Origin: Allacma fusca
Taxonomy: Eukaryota > Arthropoda > Collembola > Symphypleona > Sminthuridae
Reading direction: 5' to 3'
DNA length: 64,000 nt
Assembly (NCBI GenBank): GCA_947179485.1
Contig: OX359245.1
Coordinates: forward strand, 29,809,067 to 29,873,066
Both the position numbers and the translations under genes were made by a program. The notes beneath the pieces were generated by a model. The model worked only from the letters and a program-made list of their open reading frames with translations. It was not told the DNA's origin and made no database searches. This document shows positions 38,709 through 50,276 of the stretch, piece by piece. Numbering within the stretch: the stretch's first letter is position 1; every line of letters starts with the position of its first letter.

Positions 38709-38733
38709 ATGTGGCGTTAAAGTCTTACGAACT
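38709..38733 (+). repeat. dispersed motif AGTGGCGTTRAAGTYTTAC (exemplar)
   Basis: This copy reads GTGGCGTTAAAGTCTTACGA. Strong relatives in + orientation lie near 13257, 23036, 31125, 38521, 41229, 43801, 56869 and 57256. In - orientation they lie near 2058, 16347, 38201, 55848, 56043, 57383, 58130, 58949 and 63187. A TTGAAGT/TTAAAGT arm and often TTAC(A/G)AA follow the GGCGTT core. It is not part of any tandem array. Confidence 0.75.
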
Positions 38734-38904
38734 AAAAACTAATTAATTAGATTTAAATAAAAAGTTTTGCTTGTAATAATTAATATTTGTCATGTCGTTT
38801 TGTCCACACTTGAATAATTTTTGATGATGTAACAAAACAAATATAAAAATATCGTCTGCATGGAGTGGATTATTTTTTTTGAACTCTTCGGGGTCTCTCC
38901 TTAC

Positions 38905-39159
38905 ACCCAGAGGAGGCTTAATGGGAGGGGTATAAATTTTATGGGAAAGGAGAGGACATTCCTTTTGAGGAATGAGGGAAAGAGGGGAAGAAGGGAAGGA
39001 GTGCTGAGGAATCTTGGAGGGAGACTGGGACAAGGTGATTGGAGTGGAGCTCCCGGAGCTCAATCCTCCTCTCAGGGTCATCCTCCGACCCATATCCCTC
39101 AACCCTGGCCTTGTGACTGATTTGAAGGCTACCGCGTCCCGAATCTCCTCTCCCGAAGG
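38905..39159 (-). CDS. candidate exon, Ser/Pro-rich
   Basis: An open minus-strand frame after a stop at 39160 reads toward a donor-like GGT|GTAAGG at 38904. It includes SGEEIRDAVAFKSVTRPGL and a Ser/Pro-rich stretch with SSGSSTPITLSQSPSKIP. A phase-0 acceptor (GGGAGAG|GAG) would let it follow exon 43728-43672, but its pyrimidine tract is poor; CTTCAAATCAG| is a better acceptor in another phase. Part of the patch shares words with a GC-rich repeat at 34.8 kb, so it could also be repeat-derived. Confidence 0.3.
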
Positions 39160-42100
39160 TTAATCCTCAACCCATGCCAAGGTATTCTCCCTTTATTTAG
39201 CCCATGACCCTGGACTCCAAATTCTCAATGCACTAGAGTCAAGGAAGAGTTGCGGCGTCTCCTCACCTCGGCCCTAACCTTCCCTCTCCAAAAGATTAAG
39301 CACAAAAGGCTATTTTATTTATATAACGGCATCAGAGACAGTATGTACCTTGGATATGGGGCGCTTCTACCTGTCTTTGCAGGAGTTGTCCAGTCCTTGA
39401 GTATCAGCAAATTATTTCGAATTCATTTATGAGAGAAAGGGGGAGGGAGGGTTGCCAAGTTTTAGCTTTTCCAGGCAAAATTTCCAATTTTTTTATACAT
39501 GGAACATTTTGCCAAGTTTTAAATCCCTGCACCAATCCTCTCTGTATGGAGACTTTCCCATACATTAATTTTGTTCTCATCAGAGGAGCTCTCAAATTTT
39601 TTATCCCCTCCTTAGAATGTGCATATACCTCAAAGTGGATCATACATCATATTTTTTTTGTAGCTGTGGAAAATCATTTGATGTAACGTCAGTCAAGCTA
39701 AATAAATCCGATGGGATTCCTAGACTTGCATTATATTATGTGCATCCTAATTCCTTGGGAAGGAAAATGCACTTCGAGCATTCCAGCTTTTAAGAGCATT
39801 ATTTCTTACATTGGAATTCACTTTATGGAAAACTTGTGGAAACAAAATTGCAAAAAGCTTTCTAGACGGAAACCCAATTTTTTATGAGAATAGGGAGCAA
39901 TTTCTGCAATAACAGAAAGTTACACGTAAAGCGTTTTGAGCGAAAGGAAAAAGTGCAGGGAAAAACAACGTCACAGAAGCTAAAAAAGCAGAAGGAAACT
40001 AAAACGGTCAAATCCAGTAGCAATTTTCGCACAAAAATAACCAAGATCCAAATTAGGGGAAAATTCGGAAAATTCAATAAAATTTTGCAAACTAAATGTG
40101 GGCTCAAAACAAAAAAAAATGACATTCCAGTGAAAATAATATAAAACGCTTATTGAGAAGAGCGAAATTTTCAAAATTCCATAAAATATGGGAATTTTTG
40201 GAACATTTTTTTAAAGAGTTCTGCCGAATTGAGGAGCAAGTTTTGAAAATATGTTTCAGTTTTTAATTTTCTGGGAAGCTCAAATGAATGGAATCCAGAG
40301 CAGAGAAAGGAGCTGTGCGTGCTTGGAGAGCTGAAGGAAGACTGAGCCTTTGAGGCTTGTGCCAGTGTTTGGGCGTAATGCTAAAAGATAGGAACTCTGG
40401 CATGTGTGCCTGTAATAATTGCCCATACGAACCATAACCTGACTAACTCGAAGCGTCTAGTCCACACACTTTCCATTTTTTGCCCAATTGTCCTCCGCAA
40501 TTTGCGTTTTCTGTCCCACTCTGTTCTGCACGCTCAATGTCTCAATATTATAAACAAATGAATGAAATCAGCCCACTCTCGTCTGGCTTCCTTTAGTCCT
40601 CTCCAATCTTTACTCCCCTATTTTCAGTCCAATATCAATTTACCAGAAAGGATTCCAAACACTCTCAAATTTCCCTAAAGGTGAGGAAGGCTCTTGTTCT
40701 ATTTTCCCTCCTAAATTTCACTTGTAAAAAAAAGCTACTGAAGAAATTCCCTTGGACTCAACCATTTCCTTAATTTTGTCCCATTTCGAATTACATAACC
40801 CTTGGATTTCACTCTTTTTGCAAAATAAAAAAAAGAGAGCCAGGTGTGTTGAAAAGTTTCAAGCATAGCAAGCCATATCCAACGCACTCAATGAGATGGC
40901 CACACAGGGTTATTACAAAAAAGAATGTTTTTTACTACCCCAATATTACGGGTAAATTAAGTTTAAGTCTTAGGAAATACCACGACTGGGGTAACATGAG
41001 AAAATAAGTAAAACCCCAGTAAATTCCACTGTATTTAAAAATGTGCCAAATTTGACTTGAAATTTTGTAATTATTAAAAATTTGCAAAATACACGTGTGG
41101 CTGATAATTTAAATTTTATATTTTCGTGAATTAAGAAGAAATTTTACGAAATCTGGAAACAGCAAAACTGGACAACACCTTTGTATCATTCAGTTAATCA
41201 AGACAAATTCCAAAGGGAAAAAATGTCAAGTGGCGTTGAAGTGTGAAAAATTAAAAATCAATCTCAGATACCTTTTCCCCTCAAATCCTAAAATCAGGAG
41301 CTTAAATTAACTTACGAATACAAAATAAGACCATTAAAAAAGAAAAAGGAAAGATTACATTGGAAAGACTCGACCCCCAAAAAATAGAATGAAAGGATTT
41401 TGAAATCATGAAATTGTTTTAGAGGGAAGAAGGCCAAGGCCTGAGAACAGAAGGGCGCAAATTGGGATTGAGGAAGCAAAGAAATTTCCAAGAATGACTT
41501 AACCAGAAATCCGTCCTTCCCTTCAAAAAAATCCATGTCAGGAGAGCAAAAGTAAGTGGATGATAATCCACAAATGCAGGACTCCTTGAAATTAGGGCCA
41601 CTCATTTATTTCCAATACTTTGCCCCTAATTCTACAATTTCACTTGATTTCTAACTCTCACAGCCTTCCCAACTCTCACTTAGCATTTTTGCCCTCGAAT
41701 TGAGACCAATTCGAAAATTTCACTGACCCTTCCTCCCCTCCTGTAAAAATTCCTTCTGGCCTGTAGCCCTCAATTTCTGTTCGAGATTTTATTTCCTGGT
41801 CTGTCACCTTGTCATTCTTACAATGGACTTTCTAATGGAAACTATATAATGGAGTTTCATTTATTTTGAAAATAATTTTTGCTGCCTCAATAAATGCTCA
41901 GCGAAAAATTTCTCTAGGAAATTGATTTTTTTAATTTTTTTTACTTCACATGTAATTTTTTGTCTGGAAATAAATTTTGTGGGGGAAAATTTAAATGCGT
42001 CCGTCTGGGAATTTTGGAAAGATTTGTTGAATTTTTGAAATGAGATTTTGGGTGCTGAAATTACATGAAGAGGAAAAAAATTGATGAAAATAAAATTTGC

Positions 42101-42589
42101 AAAAGCCAACAATTTTGAAAATTCTTCCCTCAACTCGAGGATTTTATTTGCCCAATAATTATGTTCAATTTACACAAGTAAGAGATTGAATTGTAGTTTT
42201 ATTTTTATTCAATTTGCATTTCGTAAGCGTTGGAAAATTGCATGGAGTCTGCCCTTAATTTTAAAGGGGGATTTTGCATGGTTAAGGGTAGGGCGTTGGA
42301 GTTGAGAGGATTTGTTGGCTTCTGTCTTGTTGATAATAAAGAATAATTTAAATAACTATTTTATGACAATACATTGTAGGCAAATTACTAAAAAATAAAT
42401 AACTAAATTTTACAAATTATTACTGAACGTAAAATTTAAATTAAATTAATAATATTTACAGAACACAGTTAAAATCAAAAGCATAACAATTTACTCAAGA
42501 GTCCCTCCAGAGGGAGGTACCCTTGGCAGGGTGAACATACCAGCTGCCTTAAAGTATGACAATGGAACCAGCTGCAGGTACCGAGTGTA
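39160..42589. other. no firm gene
   Basis: Contains GCCCTAACCTTC at 39278 (the same word as at 34830), a dispersed motif at 41229-41248 (AAGTGGCGTTGAAGTGTG), and a Lys-rich plus-strand frame at 39884-40144 without splice support. A minus-strand frame at 41605-41312 is open but has no good donor. Confidence 0.4.
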
Positions 42590-43545
42590 AATAAATGGTA
42601 TGAGTGGTACCGTAAACTTGACCAGATTTACAATTTGTTACCAAAGAAGTTACCAGCTATACAATTTGATTGCTGATAATGTTACCAGCGGTAGGATTGT
42701 TACTAGAAAGGCTACCAGCTCTACAATTAAAAACCAAATTAGACCAATGGTACATATCGGTACCAAAAATGGTACCAACTCTAGAATTTGTTACCAAGGA
42801 AGGGGCCAAATATAAACATTGTTATTAAGACAGCTATTAACTTAAGAATATGTCTTGAAACAAGATACCAGCTATAGAAACTGTTACCAGGAAAGAACCA
42901 TCTGCACAAATTGTTACCAAAACCGGAATTCAATACTACAAATGGCACCAGCGCTGGAATTTGTTACCAATGAAATTGCCAACTCTAGAAATCGGTAACA
43001 AAAATGACACCAACTCCAGAATTCGATAACAAAAATGACACCAACTCCAGAATTCGATAACAAAAATGATATCAACTCTATAATTTGGTATCAAAGCTGA
43101 GACCAACCCTAGAATTCGGTACCAACGAAGTTACCAACTCTAAAATTCATTACCAAACCAGCTACCAACTCTAGAATTCGGTACCGAAAACGACACCAAC
43201 TCTAGAAGTCGTTACCACAAAAGTTACCAACTTTAGTCTTCATTGCCCAAAACGACACCAGCTGTAGAATTTGTTACCAAAAAAAGTTCCTAACTATAAA
43301 ACAAATTTTAATTTTATACCACAATAAAGACACCACTCATACCATTCATTGCCAACGAACAAACCAGGGCTACAATATTTCAATACCATTCCGTTGTTAC
43401 AATTCGTTACCAAAAACATACCCTTTCTACAATTCCTCCCTAAATTAAAAATACCAGACCTAGAATCTTTTACCAATAAGTAAACCACTTCAACCATACC
43501 TGTTCAAAATATGGCGCCCAAATGATACCATATTTACAAGTTAAA
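42590..43545. repeat. 31-bp satellite (ACCAACTCTAGAATTCGGTA)
   Basis: About thirty diverged units of 31 bp contain ACCAACTCTAGAATTCGGTA followed by an A-rich arm (ATTCGATAAC at 43021 and 43052). The best-kept part is 42990-43290; both edges fade into GTTACCAGCT and ATACCA words. It lies just downstream of the last confident exon of the six-exon gene. Confidence 0.93.
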
Positions 43546-43671
43546 ACCTAAAATTTGTACTTTGCTAAATAGTAACCAGTGTGTGTGGGTTTATGAATAT
43601 TTGACATTTGAATTTGGCGCGCGCGGGAGGTCTCAATTCCTGGGAAGCATATAGAAGAGAGTGTCCCTTAC

Positions 43672-43728
43672 CATTCGGTGCTCTTGCGCTATTCTTTCCT
43701 TCCTCTTCTCCAACTCTTCTAATTTTAA
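43672..43728 (-). CDS. six-exon gene, exon 6: coiled-coil segment
   Basis: A 57-nt exon lies between TTAAATTGCAG| and ATG|GTAAGG, phase 0 at both ends. It encodes LKLEELEKRKERIAQEHRM, a charged heptad-like helix suited to coiled-coil pairing. It joins in frame to exon 5. The gene should continue 3' (leftward), because there is no stop and the donor is good. The following 31-bp satellite sits inside the next intron. Confidence 0.75.
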
Positions 43729-43800
43729 CTGCAATTTAATAATCCAAAATTACAAACTTAATATTTTCCACCTTAATCTGAAAATGCAATATCAAAATGC

Positions 43801-43819
43801 TGAGTGGCGTTGAAATTCA
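43801..43819 (+). repeat. dispersed motif inside intron 5 of the six-exon gene
   Basis: TGAGTGGCGTTGAAATTCA lies in the 154-nt intron between exons 5 and 6. It is the only copy within such a short, well-defined intron. Confidence 0.7.
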
Positions 43820-43882
43820 ACGAAAATTCAAATAATTAAATTAAAAAATTACAGCAGATTCCCATCCAAAACATTCACTCAC

Positions 43883-43978
43883 CCTATTGATAGTCTGAAT
43901 AATTCGTTCGTTTGAAGGTAAAGATGAAATCCCCGTTTTCTCACTCGGACAATTTCCGGCATATTTTTGTGCATTTAC
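43883..43978 (-). CDS. six-exon gene, exon 5
   Basis: A 96-nt exon of 32 codons lies between AAAATTTAG| and AATAGG|GTGAGT, phase 0 at both ends. It encodes VNAQKYAGNCPSEKTGISSL followed by PSNERIIQTINR, a polar segment leading into the coiled coil of exon 6. Both splice sites are near-consensus and the joins to exons 4 and 6 preserve the frame. No domain is recognised. Confidence 0.78.
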
Positions 43979-44110
43979 CTAAATTTTAAAAAATCAGAAT
44001 TTAATTTATTAGCCAGCGTCAAAATTTAAAAAAAAAATATAACATTCTCCCCTTCCCAATCAAAATTTTTTTTAAAAGCAAAATGAAATTTATAAAAATT
44101 TTAAACTCAC

Positions 44111-44358
44111 AGTTAAATCGGGCAAAGTGCCTCTCGTCGATCCTTGAAATTGACATCGCGAAACGTCATTAAATTCCTCGGTGCACCTTAAACATTCCGA
44201 ATTGGCCTCAAGTCTTGCATCGGATTGTCTCGTCGTTGACAGCGGAGTCCCGGAATTCCCATGGATTTTGAGCGTGCGGAAAAATCGGGACAGGCCCAGT
44301 CTCCTGCTTAGTTTTGACAAATTTGCTAACGTCCTGCAACTCCCGGTTTTGGCGCCAA
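44111..44358 (-). CDS. six-exon gene, exon 4: basic segment with CxxC
   Basis: A 248-nt exon (phase 1 in, phase 0 out) runs from TTTTTTAAG|TTGGCG to TTAACT|GTGAGT. The one-base overhang from exon 3 makes codon G|TT. The segment holds a basic amphipathic stretch, LSKLSRRLGLSRFFRTLK, which could contact membrane phospholipid or a partner. Later it has a CLRC pair and another Cys within about 15 residues, and ends GTLPDLT. The Cys spacing does not make a recognisable zinc finger. Function unknown. Confidence 0.78.
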
Positions 44359-45256
44359 CTTAAAAAAAATTGTTTTAAAATTTCCCGTTTTTATAAATTA
44401 AGGGAAATGTTTTTCCCCAGACAGATTTTTAAATGAGATTGATGATACAGGAGTGAGGGATGGAGTAATGAGAACTGAGATGAGAAAATGAAGTCGCTCA
44501 TAATTTATTGAGGCTTTGGCTATCTGGCTCCGATAACGAGAGAAAATCCTCCTGAGCGTCCTCAGGCTTAAAAGGCTTACATTTGAGGTTTATGGGAGAA
44601 TCGTATAGGAGGGCGTAAGAAAAGCGCCTAAATCCACCTCAAATGAGAAAACAACGTCTGACTTTTAATTAAGATTGGGGCAGAGCGGGAGTTTCAAATT
44701 TAGATGGAAAATAATTTTTATTAAAAAAGAAAATTTTTTAAGACAAAAAAAGGAAACCATTTTGAAAACATTGTCTTAAATTTGGGCTCTAAAATGTTTT
44801 GACGCAAAATTTTACAGAATTCCCGCCCTTAAAAATCAAACTAACTGTGTCGCAAAATTCTGCTTTAAAATCCAGATACCATTTTTATTGCAAAATTTAC
44901 AAAAAAACATTTAAAAAAGAAATCCGAAAAAAATTTTGAAGCAAAATTGTGTGCAAAATGTCAGTTGCAAAAAATTGAAAACACTGAATTAAAAATTTAA
45001 AAAATTCTACGAAAATTAAAAAAATGAGTTTAAAATGAACAATTTTCTAAACAAAAATTTATGCAATTTCTGCAGCATAAAAAACACTTTTTATGCAAAA
45101 TTCGTAAAATTTTCTGCGATTTGAAAATTTTTGCCACAAGAAACTTTTTTACCACGAGAAACTTTTTTGCGAAGGAAAAACATGGTAGGATTTATAAGTA
45201 AAAAGGGGGTTATTGAATGTATAGAAAAATAATGTTAGAAAGTATCTGGTACATAC

Positions 45257-45411
45257 CTGGTTTAGGGAAATTGTCAAAGTTGGGCCCATAAATAGCGCTA
45301 GCATTGGTAGAAAGAGCGTAGGAGGATTTTGAGGTGCCTTTCAAAAGTGTGCCTAAATTTGAATTCCCATTTCTTCCGTTTCCGCCGCCATTATTCCCTG
45401 ACGTCAAGCAT
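45257..45411 (-). CDS. six-exon gene, exon 3: Gly/Asn/Ser-rich
   Basis: A 155-nt exon lies between CTTTTACAG| and ACCAG|GTATGT, both near-consensus. Phase 2 in (AG|A from exon 2) and phase 1 out give an unbroken frame. It encodes a flexible start, TSGNNGGGNGRNGNSN, then LGTLLKGTSKSSYAL and ends YGPNFDNFPKP. It looks like a disordered linker. Confidence 0.8.
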
Positions 45412-45739
45412 CTGTAAAAGGGCCAAGATAAAAGAACTTTTTACCTTTGATTTCACGCTTTACCATTGACTTTCATGTGAGCGCACATTCCTGTCACGCT
45501 GCAGTGAGTTCCAATTTATTCTATTCGTTTATTTTCCATTTATTGATTTTTATGTGTCGAATTTTGTGTTGGTGGAAAAATTCTGTAAAAGCTGATTTTT
45601 TCTGACATTTTTTGCCATTTTCACGCCGTCTATGTTTTGTCTACAGATATTGTAGCCACATTAGTACAGTTTAAGGATAGAAAGAATGTAAAGATGAAAT
45701 CGAGTGACAATTTTGTCTTATGCTTCCGCAATTTCTAAG

Positions 45740-46620
45740 CGAAGTACAAGTTTTGAGTATGAAGTCAAGTTCAAATTTCGGACTTTAAAACGAAGTTAAG
45801 TTTTGGGTTTTAGGACTAATTCATGTGAATGTTACGTCAAGTTCAAGTTTGGATTTTTAAGACAAGTTCAAGTGTTGCTACTTAAATCAAACTGGAGTTC
45901 GGATTTTGAGATCACACTAGACTGGGTTGTAAAATCCGACTCCAATGTGGATTGTAAAATCTTACTCAAGTTTGGAGTATAAAATCTGACTCAAATTTGG
46001 ATTGTACAATCAAACTCTTGGTTTTGATTTTGAAGTCAAGCTGAAGTTTCGATTTTGAAGTCACATTGAAGCTCTGATTTTAAAATCAAACTCAAGTTTT
46101 GAATTTTGTATTGAAGTTCAAGTTTGGATTCTTACAAATGATGGTCAAGTTTTGGTTTTGAAAACGAAGTTCAAGTTTGGATTATTACAAATGAAGGTCA
46201 AGTTTAGTTTTAACAAAGCGAAGTTCAAGTATTGATTTTTAAGTAAAGTTCAAGTTTTGAGTTTGGAAAAACAAGTTCAAGTTTTGATTTAACAAGGAAA
46301 GTTCAAGTTTTGATTTTTAAGGAAAGTTCAAGTTTTGATTTTCAAGGAAAGTTCAAGTTTTGATTTTCAAGGAAAGTTCAAGTTTTGATTTTCAGGTAAA
46401 GTTTAAGTTTTGATTATTATTCAAGTTCAAGTTTTGATTATTATTCAAGCTCAAGTTTTGATTTTCAAGTAAAGTTTAAGTTTTGATTATTATTCAAGTT
46501 CAAACCTTGATATTGATTAGAGTAAGGTTCAAGTTGTGAGTGTTCACTAGAACTCAAATTTCTTTTTTATTCGAGTTTTTTGCTCGTGTTGAGATGTAAA
46601 GTAATTTCAAGTTCAAGTAT
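45740..46620. repeat. 25-bp minisatellite (GGAAAGTTCAAGTTTTGATT)
   Basis: Perfect 25-bp steps occur at 46321, 46346 and 46371 (GGAAAGTTCAAGTTTTGATT plus TTCAA). The left two-thirds are diverged units with AAGTTCAAGTTTGGATT. It lies within intron 2 of the six-exon gene. Confidence 0.93.
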
Positions 46621-47559
46621 TACTAAGACGGTTGAGCAGATTGTTAGGGCTGGAATGATAGGAAGTTGTATTGGTTAATAAAAGGAAGTTCCCCTTTTCC
46701 GGAATTTGGAGTGAGTGGCAATAAAGCGTAATGTTATGGAATGGACATATGTAGATGAAATGTTGCTTAAGGGAGATAAAGTAATATGGAGGAAGGGAGC
46801 GGGCGGGTTTGATGGGTGTTGAGAGTGTTATTTCCTCATTGGCTCACATTGGCACGCAATAATAAAAGCCTCACTCTATTTTCCAGTACATTGGTCCTTG
46901 TGTACAAGGAAATACGGAAATAGGGAAATACATGGGAGGAGGGCTGGCGTCTCGTGAGCAGGTAAAAACGTTACGGTAATTTACCACTTGACAAATTTAT
47001 GTGTCTCTCGCAGGGGAATTCGGGGGTTACGCAAGATTACATCCCATCCGTCATCCTCATATGTGACCGTGTGCATTTCTCCCTTTGCATTTGAGGAATG
47101 TGCAGGAGCTCTCAGGAGAATCACACACGCCTTTCAACACCAAAGATTTACGTCCAAACTTGGAATTCAAATCTCCCGCCTCAATTTGTTTTCACATTTA
47201 AATTCCCATTACCACTCAAAATTCCATGGGATAAGGGCCGGAGGGAAATTTTATCAAATTGTCACATACATTTTGGCAGAGGGGAATTTCTGACGCAGTA
47301 GCCTTGGTACTGTACTCAGCTTTAAGTTTTTTTTTGGCATAGGCGACATTTTTCTTGGGTGTACTTTGTTCGTGGGGTTGCTTCCTTTTATACATGTCAG
47401 TACTTTTATAAGTAATTTTGTCATGTAATAGAAATATATGTATTTTTGGTGGATTTATAATAATATTTTTTTTTCATATGATATGCTTTCTCTGTTGTTA
47501 AAACGGATTACACGTCGGAAAATCAACAGAGCAAAAATCTAATTGAATCTGGGCAAGGG
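46621..47559. other. intronic, no gene called
   Basis: A plus-strand 101-codon frame (46988-47293) follows an acceptor-like CTCTCGCAG but is antisense within the intron of the six-exon gene, and I see no donor or partner exon. Not called. Confidence 0.35.
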
Positions 47560-47569
47560 TCAAGTGAAC

Positions 47570-48260
47570 TTAATGTTGCAGCCAACTTCAAGAAGAGGTC
47601 AAGTTTGATTCCAATCTACGTAAGGCTTATGTCAAATTCAAGTTTAAAATTAGATTTAAAATAGGATTCAATTTAAAATTCGAATGTAGAACTCAAGTGT
47701 GACATCAAAGTCAAGCTTTAATTCAAATTCAAATTCCTATACAAAATCAAATTCAATTTAAAATTCAAGCGAAAAATCAAATTCTATTTAAAATTTAAAT
47801 GTAAAATCAAAGTGGAGCTTCAATTCGAGTGTAAAATCAAATTCTATTTAAAATTCAAGCGTAAAATCAAAATCTTCAAGTTCAAAATCAACTTGAATTT
47901 AAAATTCAAGTACGAAATCAAATCGAAGTTTCAATTGAAGTACAATATCAAGTTCAAGTGCAAAATCAAATTCAAGTATAAAATCGAATTCGAGTATAAA
48001 ATCGAATTCGAGTACTAAATCAGGTTCAAGTACAAAATCAGGTTCCAGTACAAAATCTGGTTCATGTATAAAATCAAATTGAATTAGAAAATCCGGTTCA
48101 AGTACAAAATCCAATTGAAATGCAAAATCAAATTGCATTACAAAATGAGGTTCAAGTACAAAATCCAATTGAAGTACAACATCCAATTGAATTACAAAAT
48201 GAGGTTTAAGTACAAAATCCAATTGAAGTGCAAAATCAAATTGAAGTACAAAATTAAATC
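47570..48260. repeat. 18-bp minisatellite (AAGTACAAAATCCAATTG)
   Basis: From about 47900, 18-bp units with TACAAAATCCAATTGAAG or the variant TACAAAATGAGGTTCAAG repeat. The earlier part (47570-47900) is a looser AAATCAAATTCAA field. The unit length gives artefactual frames rich in KYKIQL on the plus strand. Confidence 0.9.
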
Positions 48261-48528
48261 CAAGTTTCAATCAGGTTCAAATTTAATTCGAGTTTCATGT
48301 AAAGTTCAAATTTCAGTAAAATTCCTAAAAGTTCAAATGAAGTGAAGTTTGTTCTGAAAGTCAAGTTGTACTTTAATTGTACTCAAATTGAAGTACAAAA
48401 TTAAATCCAAGTTTCAATCAGGTTCAAATTTAATTCGAGTTTCATGTAAAGTTCAAATTTCAGTCAAATTCCTAAAAGTTCAAATGAAGTGAAGTTTGTT
48501 CTGAAAGTCAAGTTGTACTTTAATTGTA
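48236..48528 (+). repeat. 147-bp tandem duplication
   Basis: Copy 1 (48236-48382) and copy 2 (48383-48528) are almost identical, with the visible differences being a TCAGTAAAAT versus TCAGTCAAAT change and the junction end. It sits at the edge of the 18-bp array, so it is a recent local event. Confidence 0.9.
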
Positions 48529-48702
48529 AATTTGTTTTGAAGCTCCTGCACAGATTTGAATTTAAAATTTAACAAGGATTTACATTTTAGTCAAGTTGAA
48601 ATCAAGTTTCACCTAAAGTTTAATTTAATTTTCAAGTATTTTTGAAACTTAAACAACGGCGTAGAACTTTTTATAATATCAGACAATGCTTGGAAATGTT
48701 AC

Positions 48703-48773
48703 CTTTTGGATGGTGAGTTGGGGATTCGTTTGGGGCTGATCCTCTGGGGTGGCGCGTAGTCATAAATCTCGTC
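48703..48773 (-). CDS. six-exon gene, exon 2: YDYAPP segment
   Basis: A 71-nt exon lies between TCTGTTGGACAAG| and CCAAAAG|GTAACA, phase 0 in and phase 2 out. It encodes DEIYDYAPPQRISPKRIPNS and then PSK. The acidic-Tyr motif IYDY and the SP sites look like phosphorylation targets of an adaptor protein, but that is inference. Joined to exon 1 it reads GIYL|DEIYDY. An earlier acceptor (ATCAAG|TTGTCTG) is possible, but its phase does not match exon 1. Confidence 0.72.
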
Positions 48774-49544
48774 CTTGTCCAACAGACAACTTGATGGCTA
48801 TCATTTCACACAGAAACAGAGACGTTAGCATGGAATAGCCGAGGATTTTTAATCCGGAAATTAGACCCTAACTATCCGCATTGACTTTTACACCCATTTT
48901 TTCAACTCTGGGGGAACTCATTGGGAAAAGACATAAACTCGGAAAATGGCTTCCCTCACAGTTTCACGTCTTCATTTTCCATTGCCAGAGAGCTCACAGT
49001 TGATTATTTTTATTGCGATTCCTCGCACTTCCCCTGCCATTCCGGCTCATCCCAAAAGTATATTTTATCCCCTTTCATTACGGAAATGAACCTTTGCCCC
49101 TATTTATTTATTTCACGACGCTCTTCATTTTCACTCGGAATCCTCCACGTCACTTTACATTGTCAGTGACGCTTATATTACAAGCAATTCAACAGTTAAA
49201 ATCCGAAAGCTATTAACTGTGTTTTCAATTAAACCTAAACTCAAGTGCTACTTTATTTTCAACTGTTTCTGGTACAATTTTTAAAAATTATTGGCAAATG
49301 GTTTTTGCTAATTTAATGCAGTCAGATTCGCACTTATATTCGAATGTTCAAATAAAAATTATCCAAAATTTGCAAACAAGCGAGACAAGTCTACATTAAA
49401 TTTTCTCATATTTATCACATAATTGTATTCAAATATCTCTAATTTTTTTACGAATTTTTTTACGAATTTTTTACAATTTTTCAAAAACTTTCAAATCAGA
49501 TGTCTAAAATAAATGAACTCAAGATTTATAGAATGTTAATGACA
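48774..49544. other. intronic, no gene seen
   Basis: Part of intron 1 of the six-exon gene. Short frames only. Confidence 0.45.
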
Positions 49545-49965
49545 ATTTAAGGTAAATTTATTCAAAATTTATCCAAAATTCCCTGCATATTTATTCAGAG
49601 TTGACTCAAAATTTATTCTATATTTACTGCGAATTTACTCAAGATATGCAAACAAATCAATCAAAATTTATTCAAAAATTATTCAAAATATAGCCAATAA
49701 TATCTCAAAATTTGCACACAATTTACTCAATTTTCCCCAAAACTTACTCAATATTTCCCCAAAATTTACTCAATATTCACCCACAATTTACTCAATATTT
49801 CTCCAAAATTTACTCAATATTCACCCACAATTTACCCAAAATATATATACTCAAAATTTAGGTAAAATTTACTCAAAATTTACGCAACATTTACGCAAAA
49901 TGTAATCAAAATTTACGCAACATTTACTCAGAATTTTCTCTAAAAATACTACAAAATCATATAAA
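49545..49965. repeat. 22-bp degenerate repeat (TTTACTCAATATTYMCCCAM)
   Basis: Between 49720 and 49830, 22-bp units alternate TTTACTCAATATTTCCCC and TTTACTCAATATTCACCC. The flanks carry looser AAAATTTACTCAAAATT copies. Located in intron 1. Confidence 0.8.
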
Positions 49966-50276
49966 GTTTACAAATAAATTAACCGAAATTGACTCCAAAT
50001 ATGCACAACATGTCTATGAAAATTGCCTAAATATTCCTTACAATCTTACTCCAAATATTGTGCACAATTTTTTCCAGAATTCGCAGTAAGTTTCTCTACT
50101 ATTTATCCCAAAATTTTCATCAAATTAAAAAAAAAATCCCGATTTGTTTGAAATAATTGTCAAAAATGTATGGAAATGTAGACAATTTATACGAAATATT
50201 TGATCAAATGAAAACTAAGTTTTATCAAGAATGGATGAAAATGTGCGCATAAATTTGCAAGAAACACAAAAATTAC

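Noticed and set aside
46988..47293. 101-codon plus-strand frame after an acceptor-like CTCTCGCAG
   Set aside because: Lies antisense in an intron of the better-supported minus-strand gene and has no donor or partner exon.
47812..48345. Repetitive frames rich in KYKIQL or DFVLE
   Set aside because: Translation of the 18-bp minisatellite on either strand.
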